The notes below the pieces were generated by a model, which ran no database searches, was not told where the DNA came from, and saw only the letters and a program-made list of their open reading frames with translations. DNA of 64,000 nt from Carnegiea gigantea (Eukaryota; Streptophyta; Magnoliopsida; Caryophyllales; Cactaceae): contig JAKOGI010000816.1 of assembly GCA_029747015.1 (NCBI GenBank), forward strand, positions 335,099 to 399,098, given 5' to 3'. The first letter of the stretch is position 1. The number at the start of each line of letters is the position of its first letter. This document shows positions 57,261 through 64,000 of this stretch, in pieces. The position numbers and the translations under genes are program-made.

Positions 57261-58326
57261 GGTTGTTTGGGGGGGGGGGGGGGGTTCATACTTCTTGAGA
57301 TCCTTGCTATTCCTTTCTGTCATTTGCTTGATACATGGGTAAAAATTTTTAGGCAACTGTTTTCCGGACAACTATGTTTTCACTTTTCATCTTATGTTAA
57401 CTTCTATCATGAATGGACAATTCACCAGTCTTCTTTGTTTTTTTTTGGGGGGTGGGGGGTGGGGGTAGCAATTGCTGTTTCCCGGGATCACAAGCCAGAT
57501 CAAAGTGATGAACGGCAACGGATTGAGGATGCCGGAGGCTTTGTTATGTGGGCTGGTGAGGACATCTTCTAGCAATTCTTAGCCTTAATTCATTCTATTT
57601 GCTGCAATCTGGTTATTGTTGGATGACTGATATTTGAATGTATAGGAACTTGGAGGGTTGGAGGTGTCCTTGCTGTTTCCCGTGCATTTGGTGACAAACT
57701 TTTGAAGCAATATGTTGTTGCTGACCCTGAGATTCAGGTAGGTTGATGGATCCCTGATTGGATTCCTATCAATGTATTGTATGTATCTGGTGTGGTTCAG
57801 CCGAAAAAGTGGGGAGTGTGCTTTGCAGTGTTCTTTTAAATGTCGATGATATATATTTCCTCCATTTGGATGTTCAAAGTGTATATATATGTTCATCCAG
57901 GAAGAGAAAGTCGACAGCTCCCTGGAGTTCCTTATCCTCGCGAGTGATGGACTGTGGGATGTTGTCTCTAATGAGGTTCATTACTGAGCTCCCTGCTATT
58001 TTGATTGAAATGAGTATGTGCATAACATAGCTTGCATCTGAAAACAATAAAATCTCCAGGAAGCAGTTGCCATGGTGAAGCCTATTCAAGATTCAGAAGA
58101 AGCTGCCAAGAGGCTGATGCAGGAAGCATACCAAAGGGGAAGCGCAGATAACATTACTTGTGTTGTTGTTCGGTTCCTGGGGAACCACAACCACAACCAA
58201 GGGGATTCTTCAAAACGAAATGAAGATTCCTCAAATAGGTCATTGGGAAATCACCAGCAGAGCAATCCCTTGAATCGGGTGTCGGGTAATCACAGTGATC
58301 CATCCTCAAAGGTTGGTTCTAATTGA
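48920..58326 (+). CDS. PP2C-type Ser/Thr protein phosphatase (PP2C59/WIN2-like), complete
   Basis: Exons: 48920-48999, 55534-55661, 56349-56447, 56549-56707, 57469-57555, 57646-57737, 57901-57975, 58060-58326, all GT-AG, giving 328 residues. [20 protein letters not shown] opens the protein. Catalytic PP2C motifs are all present: RSSMEDF (43-49), FDGHGG (68-73) with Asp69/Gly70 for Mn/Mg, [21 protein letters not shown] with Asp231, and [11 protein letters not shown] with Asp270. It dephosphorylates Ser/Thr in a metal-dependent way. The closest relative known to me is Arabidopsis PP2C59 (WIN2), which interacts with a bacterial effector and affects defence; function here is by homology. The tail after NITCVVVRF is low-complexity ([19 protein letters not shown]) and longer than in Arabidopsis. 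No disruption seen. Confidence 0.95.
49021..49046. repeat. CT microsatellite just after PP2C exon 1
   Basis: (CT)13 starting 21 bases after the donor site. A second simple repeat, (ATT)n, is at 49268-49284. Confidence 0.9.
49285..52431. other. PP2C intron 1, left part, with (TG)n tract
   Basis: Contains a (TG)n microsatellite 50166-50216 followed by TTTTG and a second short TG block, and a MITE at 51522-51870. A direct repeat of about 54 bp (GGAGCTGTTTTGTGCCAG.. / GGAGCTATTTTGTGCCAG..) lies at 52189-52295. The rest is unassigned. Confidence 0.6.
51522..51870. mobile_element. Candidate MITE (about 349 bp)
   Basis: Ends GCCTTGTTCGACAAAATTAG and, at the right, GTTGCTGAATACGACCT, are imperfect inverted repeats. 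The interior is AT-rich with repeated GATAGCTGTTTAGAT and AACGCTA blocks. Such CCTTGTTCGGTAAA-ended elements are common hAT-like MITEs in plants, as I recall. TSD not resolved. Confidence 0.55.
52585..53066 (+). mobile_element. 5'-truncated LINE inserted in the hAT derivative
   Basis: + strand reads [28 protein letters not shown] and [20 protein letters not shown], then the same 3' UTR as the nested full-length LINE and TTATCCACCCC plus poly(A) (53048-53066). It corresponds to only the last half kilobase of that LINE. TSD not resolved. Confidence 0.88.
53363..53399. repeat. CT microsatellite
   Basis: (TC)n of about 37 bases within the 5' UTR-like part of the hAT derivative. Confidence 0.9.
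53706..54032 (+). pseudogene. C-terminal fragment of hAT transposase-like ORF
   Basis: 108 codons: [40 protein letters not shown] and then an acidic tail ([20 protein letters not shown]). DLVFE.D.LTW..V..A.G..E resembles the end of plant hAT-type (DUF659/hAT C-terminal) transposases as I remember them. There is no BED finger, DUF659 domain or dimerisation region, so only the final part remains. It lies in correct orientation inside an element with hAT-like ends and an 8-bp TSD, which supports the call. Confidence 0.6.
54402..55533. other. PP2C intron 1, right part
   Basis: No element identified. A stretch near 54460-54600 resembles 49970-50100 (TAG.TATTAGAC...CATGCACATA.CCACC... CTTCAAGA.TTT..CCTC), indicating a diverged repeat on both sides of the hAT derivative. 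Ends at acceptor GCTCGGACAG. Confidence 0.45.
55534..55661 (+). CDS. PP2C exon 2 (RSSMEDF, start of FDGHGG)
   Basis: Completes the split Ser and encodes [40 protein letters not shown] and FD plus one base. Donor GACG|GTACAT. Confidence 0.95.
56349..56447 (+). CDS. PP2C exon 3
   Basis: Encodes the rest of GHGG and [20 protein letters not shown], then FISDTKSAI. Acceptor TTGTGTAG, donor CTATAG|GTTTGT. Confidence 0.95.
56549..56707 (+). CDS. PP2C exon 4 (GDSRAV)
   Basis: Encodes [40 protein letters not shown] and [12 protein letters not shown]. Acceptor TGCTGCAG, donor GAAG|GTAAGA. Confidence 0.95.
57221..57284. repeat. (TG)n microsatellite and G16 tract in PP2C intron 4
   Basis: (TG) repeats 57221-57257, then TTTGGGTTGTTT and a 16-base G run (57269-57284). 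The G run is the longest in the window. Confidence 0.9.
57469..57555 (+). CDS. PP2C exon 5, with G-rich 3' splice site
   Basis: Encodes [20 protein letters not shown] and [10 protein letters not shown] (split). The acceptor is unusual: a T run, then GGGGGGTGGGGGGTGGGGGTAG instead of a pyrimidine tract directly before AG (57447-57468). Phase and homology leave no doubt about this boundary. Confidence 0.92.
57646..57737 (+). CDS. PP2C exon 6
   Basis: Encodes [20 protein letters not shown] and [10 protein letters not shown]. Acceptor GTATAG, donor TTCAG|GTAGGT. Confidence 0.95.
57901..57975 (+). CDS. PP2C exon 7 (ASDGLWD)
   Basis: Encodes [20 protein letters not shown] and VVSNE, with the metal-binding Asp of SDGLWD. 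Acceptor CATCCAG, donor TGAG|GTTCAT. Confidence 0.95.
58060..58326 (+). CDS. PP2C exon 8 and stop
   Basis: Encodes [40 protein letters not shown] and an Asn/Ser-rich tail in which [18 protein letters not shown] and GNHSDPSS repeat a GNH motif. TGA at 58324-58326. Confidence 0.95.
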   Translation, partial: EAVAMVKPIQDSEEAAKRLMQEAYQRGSADNITCVVVRFLGNHNHNQGDSSKRNEDSSNRSLGNHQQSNPLNRVSGNHSDPSSKVGSN

Positions 58327-59626
58327 AGCTTCTCTGCCATTCCTGAACAAGTCTGGCCTCAGTTGGCTGGCTGTGAAAAATAGATTACAGCTTTTGATTG
58401 AGAAACAAATTCTAGACTGTCTCAGATTGTATTCGTAATGTTGAAACATATACCTGAAAATGCCCCTCATTCATGTAATTATAATTCAAGTATCTAGTGT
58501 AGACTTAAAAAGGGAAGACAAGTTTGTGTTGGGCGAGCCGGCCGTTGCCTGCGCACCACCATTGAAACCTTAGGGCCCGTTGTCGTATGTATTACAATAC
58601 AATTTCTGAACACTGAATTTCTTTATATTTTCTCTTAAAAACGAAAAGAAAAAAGATTGGATATAAACGAGGATTTTGTATATGTCCTTGAAGGTTGGCA
58701 AATGTCTACTGATTCAATTACGTGGGTGGATACTGGATGATTTTTCCGTTATGAGGTTCTTTTTCCTCAGAAGAGAATCCTATTGGAAACGATCTAGGGA
58801 GTCATATCTTATATAAGAATAAGCTGTCTGTATTTATAGCTGTGGAAAATCAAGTTCAAGATTATCTAGTAGTATGCATTAAAGAGAGGAGAGCGTATTA
58901 AGGTAAGTGATCATCTTCAATGCTTGTTCCTTGTCTCTTCATTTTAGCTTTGATAAACCTAACTTGCTAACTATGTGGGACCAACACTTGTAAGTTGCAT
59001 TACATGTTTGTGTATATATAAATGAGCCCTGGCCTAAAAAGAAGCTATGAAGATCGAAAAAATAAGGAGTTTCAAATCTACGCCATTGGTAACATGTTAA
59101 AAAAACTTACAAATTGAACTAGCTTGTATATATCTTTGCCAATCTAATCATAACATTACGAAACGTGTATAGATATGAATAACTTCATTACCAAATCAGT
59201 TACATGGTCGCCGTTAATAGTTTGGCATGCTTTAAGTATCACTACATATTTAACTATATGACAAACAGTTTCACATAGACTTTTATACTATAGAACTCAG
59301 TTGTACCTATTCCACCTCCTGTGGCAGAGTACCTCTTGTCTTTTGAATATAAAAACAAATGTTAAACATGTTATTATAGTGTAAACTAGGTCACTTACTT
59401 GTATTATATTGTTATTATTATTGCCACTGTGTGTGGGATGACCCACCTAATGATCATCCTCAATTTCTCATCCTTGTATTATATTATTGTTATTATTACT
59501 GTTTTATTTATGACAAGAGTGAAGGTTAAGGTAAGGACGCTTAATTTGATGTGCAGAAAGGGGGGGAGACAGAGAAAGAAGTTTGAGAAAAAGGGGTTGT
59601 AGTAATAATTTAATCGCAAATCAGGG
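58327..59626. other. PP2C 3' UTR and intergenic sequence
   Basis: 3' UTR in the first few hundred bases, then AT-rich sequence up to the LTR. No gene seen. Confidence 0.6.
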
Positions 59627-60310
59627 TGTAGACACTAAAAATTTGTTCGTGTCGTACCAAAATTAAATTTAATTAATTAATTGGGCCAACTCTTTTAATT
59701 AATTTAATCAAGCCCAGAGACTCACAAGTCAAGCCCAAAAGACTCACAAGTCAAATCCAAAATGAAGCCCAAATAACTAGCAAGTCTGGACTCAGTCAAA
59801 ATTCGAGTCAAAGCCCACACCGAAACTCAAGACGACTACCAAGCCAAGTCACGGCCTAAAACCCGAGCGACGCTCAAGTCATCGCGCGGTGAAGTCAAAA
59901 TCAAAGTAAAAGTCAAAGTCCTATATCGACTCACAAGTCAAACGTCAAGATCGACTCTCAAATCAACGTCCGGTCAAAGTTCGAGGCGACCTCCAAGTCA
60001 ACGCTCGGCCCAAGTCCGGAAGACCCTCAAGTCAAAATCAAAGTCAAAACAAACGAAAGTCAAAGCAGACTAGGAAAACCTTATTAAAAGGCCCAAAACC
60101 CAGGTCAAAACCCAAGACCCAAGTCAAGGCCCAACTTGACTTTCAAGGGGGAGATTTTCCTATAAATAGATCCCTACCCCTCTTTATTCAAAGGTTGGAA
60201 AATCCATCTTTGAAAGAAAAAGAATGAGAGGATTGTATTAATAGAGATTGTACTCAATTCAAATCAATTGAATTCTATAAAAAATTCAATTTTTGTAATT
60301 TGTGATTACA
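59627..60310 (+). repeat. 5' LTR with TATA box and W-box cluster
   Basis: Starts TGTAGACACTAAAAATTTG and ends TTTGTGATTACA, a TG...CA structure of 684 bp. TATAAATAGA lies at 60171-60180. Between 59727 and 60142 I count 15 hexamers of type TTGACY/RGTCAA (mostly AAGTCAA), the WRKY W-box core, upstream of the TATA box. The partner 3' LTR is outside the window. Confidence 0.85.
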
Positions 60311-60405
60311 AATTTGGCACGCCCGGTGAGACGTCTCTACCTCTCATCTCTTTCTCTTAAAAATCAAGACTTTCAAGTCACAAGTACATCATCTTCGACG
60401 GAGAT

Positions 60406-62061
60406 ATGGCTACAAAGAATGTCGCCGCGCAATCTTCGAAGAAGAAAAACATGAGATCTTTCTGTCTTAGATCCTGTGAAGCGAGCGACACTTCTAGCAA
60501 GCGCGCTCATACAATGAAGACCAGGAGCATGGCACAAGCTGCTCCGTCGACCGCTGCTAGGCAGATTGTGTCGCCCACATCCAAATTCCAAGACTCAAAA
60601 ACGCAACACAAGGCGGCGTCGTGGATGGATGAAATTCAAAAGCTTAGCCTTCAATCTCCAGTCTGCGAGGTTGAAGACTACTATAGTAGTGCCTTATCTT
60701 CGCCTTCACCAAAAGGGGCGCGCATGTCAGAAATTGACGCTGAATCTTCTGACACTGCCATCATGCCAGTCATGATGACAGGAGCTGCTAACCTTGAAGA
60801 GCAGCTGGCAAGTATGATGGCAACCTTGGATAGACTCTCTAAAGAGAGTGCAGAGAAGGACGCCTAAATCAAGCGCCAGAATGACCAAATTGCTGAATTG
60901 ACAAAGAGGCTGGAAAAGAAATTCTCTGAAGCTTCTAACAAGGGTTCGAGTGCTGAAGACTCTGACAAAGAGTCACATCACAGCGAGGAATCTGACAATG
61001 ACCGCAAAGCTAAGAAGGACTGCTCCTTAGGCTCAATGTCAGTTGAGCAGATTCAGAGTTTGATAGCAAACGCAATCAAGACTCAACTAGGAAGAGGGTC
61101 TCACAAAACCCACTTAAACACAAAGCCCTATACAAAGAGGATTGACGCGCTGCACATGCCCCATGGCTATCAGCCTCCCAAGTTCAACCAGTTCGATGGC
61201 AAAGGCAATCCTAAACAACATGTAGCGCACTTCATCGAGACGTGCAGTAATGCTGGCACAGAGGGAGACCGACTGGTGAAGCAGTTTGTCCGTACCCTAA
61301 AAGGGATTGCGTTCGACTGGTATATAGACTTGGAACACGAGCCCATTGATAACTGGGGACAAATGGAGCAAGAGTTCCTCAACAGGTTCTACAGCACTCA
61401 GCGCGTTGTCAGCATGATTGAGCTGACAAACAGAAAACAGTGGAAGGATGAGCCAGTTCTTGACTACATCAACCGCTGAAAGGCACTGAGCCTCGAGTGC
61501 AAGGATCGGTTGTCTGAAGCCTTCGCCGTCAAAATGTGTACCCAAGGCATGCACTGGGACTTGCTGTACGTCCTACAAATGAGCAAACCTAGGACCTTTC
61601 AAGAATTGGCGACCAAGGCGCATGACATGGAGGTGACGATAGCTATTCGTCGCGCCAACTCCTTCTATTCTATTGAATCAAAGAGGGATAAAGTTGAGTT
61701 CAAGAAGAATGTTAACTTTTCTAAGGGCACGACCAAAGAAGCGATGCCCTCCTCTACAAGTCAGCCAATTCGCATTATGGAAAAGCCAAAACTAGGGGGC
61801 AAGAAGAGCTCGTCGTTCAAAGTTGTGACAAATAAGTATCCCACACTGAAAGAACTTCAGGAAAAGAAGTATCCATTTCTTGACTCAGATTTATCAGGCA
61901 TGCTAGATGACTTACTCGAAAAAGGTGTCATTGAATTGCCGAGCCAAAGCGCCCAGAAGAAGTTGGGAGAACCGCCGACCCTAAATACTGTTGATACCAT
62001 AGAATCGTTAGTCACCCTCTTGAAAAGTGCATTACACTCAAGGAATGCATCATGCGACTGA
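60406..62061 (+). pseudogene. Retrotransposon gag with two in-frame stops
   Basis: One frame from ATG 60406: MATKNVAAQSSKKKNMRSF, a TAA at 60865-60867, a basic/acidic linker, then the gag core: MPHGYQPPKFNQFDGKGNPK, QHVAHFIETCSNAGTEGDRL, FDWYIDLEHEPIDNWGQMEQ, FYSTQRVVSMIELTNRKQWK. A TGA follows at 61477-61479, then KDRLSEAFAVKMCTQGMHWD and LQMSKPRTFQELATKAHDME. This is the Retrotrans_gag (PF03732) type. No zinc knuckle was seen. Two stops in frame indicate decay, or much less likely readthrough. Confidence 0.88.
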
Positions 62062-63008
62062 CGGAGGAAGGAAGAATCATTTTAGATTTGAATGAAACAG
62101 CAGAAGTTGGCCATGTCACAGTGCAAGAGGCTGATGAGTCAGATTCTGAAATGGATCGTGCTGAAGTACTAGAGGCCTCAAGAGAATGCTTCATAAAAAG
62201 CTTCTTTGATAGTGTGGCTATCTACCCAACCTCATGTTTCGAAATTGACGATGACGAAACAAATGAAGAGCTGAATGTCCCTCCTGAAGAAAGTGGTGAT
62301 GGTAACATTCAGCCACAACAACGGAAAGAAAAGATTGAGAGGACAATTTCATTCTCATCCGTCAAGCAAGCAAATGTCGCGGCAAATTTAGCGTCGCCAG
62401 TCCTTAAATGTACAAATTCTAAAAGTTCAACCAAGGTTGAACGCAAGTTCAATGAAGCAAGCTGGTGCATTCTGAAAGAAAAGGGTGTGCCTCCAATCCA
62501 TAGGGCGAACCCAAGCAAATTGACCAAGGTCTCTCTCCCTGGTTTTGTTGCCTCTTCTAAGGGCTCGCTTCAAGAAGAAAGTGAGATGTCAAATATGCGC
62601 ATCAGCGATCAGTGTGATCCTAATGCGCACAAGTTAATGAAGAGGTCCAGTCTTGACTTCAGCCAGCCAACATCTTTGGGGCATGTGATCGAAGCTAAAC
62701 CCTGTAGACTTGACAGCACGCCAAGGGTCAAACAAAGTGAAGGGGGCAACGCCGCAACACCTAAAGTTTGTCTTAGCTATGTACCGCCCCAACCTGTGAG
62801 GATTTCGGGACGACGTAAGGAAAAGCAAGTCCTCGAGCAATATATCACAGCTGAAGAAGTTGATGATAATGAGGGTGAAAATGCCAAGACCAACCCCAAA
62901 ATGACGGTGTTCGACAGGTTGCAGCTGCCAACGTCGCGCCAATGCCCTTCTGTGTTTAGAAGGATTGGAAAGGGTAAAACCCCGAAATCCTCTGTCTTCC
63001 ATAGGTAG
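62052..63008 (+). pseudogene. Retroelement ORF continuing after frameshift
   Basis: 318 codons beginning in the last bases of the gag frame, in another frame: MRLTEEGRIILDLNETAEVG, then ASWCILKEKGVPPIHRANPS, VRISGRRKEKQVLEQYITAE and VFDRLQLPTSRQCPSVFRRI GKGKTPKSSVFHR. The VFDRL..../SVF.R..K repeats are typical, in my memory, of the gag-pol linker in some plant gypsy elements. No catalytic motif. It could be continuous with gag before a one-base change. Confidence 0.7.
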
Positions 63009-63336
63009 AAGAAGGATGAGCAACCTAAACCCTCGGTCTTTGCCAGAATCAAGATAGGCGAGACGTTATCAAGAGCACCGCCCTTAAAAAAAGAGATTCA
63101 GCGTTCAGCCGCCTCGGCAAAACAAATGAAGTTCAAAGTTCAATTCCTTCACGCATGAAGCGTGTTTCCACTTTGGATGTGAAGGTGAATGATTCGCTGA
63201 AAGTAAAGAGGCGCATCCTAATTCTCACTCGCCAAGGGGCTAAAGCCAGTTCAAAAGAAAGAACTAAGAAGCAAGCTTTTTCCAACCGCGACGCGAGCCA
63301 AGTGGTCGATGCCCTCCATTGAGGAAATGCTGGATT

Positions 63337-64000
63337 AGCTCCTGGGCAAGAGCTTAAAATGTTCACCACCAAAAAAAAAAAAAATCAAAGTTCACATACA
63401 TTAAAAAAAAAAGGAGACTCCCGAGCAAGAGGCGAAACTATTCGCACATTCAAAAAAGAAGACTCCCGAACAAGAGGCTAAACTGTTCGCACATTCAAAA
63501 AAGAAGACTCCCGAACAAGAGGCTAAACTGTTCACACATTCAAAAAAAAGAAAACTACCGAATAAGAGGCTAAACTGTTCGCACATTCAAAAAAGAAGAC
63601 TCCTGAACAAGAGGCTAAACTGTTCACACATTCAAGCTAAACTGTTCGCACATTAAAAAAAAAAACGCCCAAACAAGAGACTAAACTGTTCACACATTCA
63701 AAAAAAAGAAGACTCCCAAACAAGAGGCTAAACTGTTCGCACATTCAAAAAAGAAGACTCCCGAACAAGAGGCTAAACTGTTTACACATTCAAAAAGGAA
63801 GACTCCCGAACAAGAGGCTAAACTGTTCACACATTCAAACAAGAAGACTTCCGAATAAGAGAATAAATTGTTCGCACATTCAGAAAAGACGATTCCCGAA
63901 CAAGAGGCTAAACTGTTCGCATATTTAAAAAAGAAGACTCCCGAATAAGAGGCTAAACTGTTCGCACATTCAAAAAAAAGACTCCCAAACAAGAGTCTAA
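63337..64000 (+). repeat. 45-bp tandem array, 13 units, reaches the window end
   Basis: Unit AAAAAGAAGACTCCCGAACA / AGAGGCTAAACTGTTCGCAC / ATTCA. CCGAA-type landmarks are at 63421, 63466, 63511, 63558, 63603, 63669, 63716, 63761, 63806, 63851, 63896, 63941 and 63985: mostly 45-bp spacing, with 47, 66, 47 and 44 exceptions. In one + frame each unit reads KKKTPEQEAKLFAHS, 15 codons. A seed-like precursor, PGQELKMFTT, is just upstream at 63337-63366. Minus-strand frames here are shadows. Confidence 0.92.

Larger units (their letters stand above)
59627..64000 (+). mobile_element. Gypsy-type LTR retrotransposon, 5' part (runs off window)
   Basis: Order: LTR 59627-60310, primer-site region TTTGGCACGCCCGGTGAGAC, gag region 60406-62061 with two in-frame stops, a second frame 62052-63008, further coding-like sequence to about 63366, then a 45-bp tandem array to the window end. 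No protease, RT or integrase is inside the window, so the family assignment rests on the gag core and LTR layout. Position next to PP2C suggests intergenic insertion. Confidence 0.85.

Noticed and set aside
60867..61479. Programmed readthrough of the two gag stops
   Set aside because: TAA and TGA contexts show no readthrough signal that I know, and a further frameshift follows; ordinary decay is simpler.
63401..63992. Long minus-strand frames of repeated FFECANSLASCSGVF
   Set aside because: Shadow of the 45-bp tandem array; the + frame is the biologically sensible one and the repeat explains the lack of stops.
63400..64000. Regular array with a superficial likeness to a CRISPR array
   Set aside because: Units abut with no unique spacers, in a plant retroelement; it is an ordinary minisatellite.

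Overview
This window is plant nuclear DNA. It has GT-AG introns of up to about 13 kb, plant-type L1 LINEs, Ty3/gypsy LTR elements, hAT-like MITEs, CT/TG microsatellites, and two host genes with plant-specific architectures. An angiosperm, probably a eudicot with TE-inflated introns, fits best. I cannot name the genus.

Two host genes lie on the + strand. (1) An ABC1K (ABC1/ADCK/UbiB-like atypical kinase) gene spans 1644-42773. Ten exons supply 593 C-terminal codons, and the 5' exons are outside the window. Only about 1.8 kb of the 41 kb is coding; the rest is intron filled with transposable elements. (2) A complete eight-exon PP2C Ser/Thr phosphatase gene (328 aa, PP2C59/WIN2 type) spans 48920-58326, with a 6.5 kb first intron.

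ABC1K introns, in order. Intron 3 (2237-9501) holds three decayed LINE copies, an hAT-type MITE (8554-8996) with a perfect 8-bp TSD, and a small TIR element. Intron 7 (15039-26446) holds a 5'-truncated sense LINE split by an almost full-length antisense LINE, both with recognisable TSDs. Intron 8 (26708-39699) contains, on the minus strand, a PDS5 (cohesin cofactor) pseudogene. Two LTR insertions break it: a gypsy element right after the second codon (33791-38524, itself carrying two MITEs) and a 1.4-kb solo-LTR-like unit with a 5-bp TSD (31886-33308). Removing both restores a continuous PDS5 reading.

Between the genes (42774-48300) is AT-rich sequence with small repeats. PP2C intron 1 carries two MITE-type insertions, including a 2-kb hAT derivative that still has the C-terminal end of a transposase-like ORF and shares termini with the two short MITEs elsewhere.

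From 59627 to the window end is the 5' part of another gypsy-type retroelement. Its LTR has a TATA box and 15 W-box hexamers. A gag region broken by two stops and a frameshift follows, then a coding-phase 45-bp tandem array that runs off the window.

I found no tRNA, rRNA, CRISPR or prokaryotic system. The most unusual material is the nested PDS5 locus, the hAT family connection, the W-box-rich LTR, the 45-bp array and very short poly(A) insertions with target duplications.
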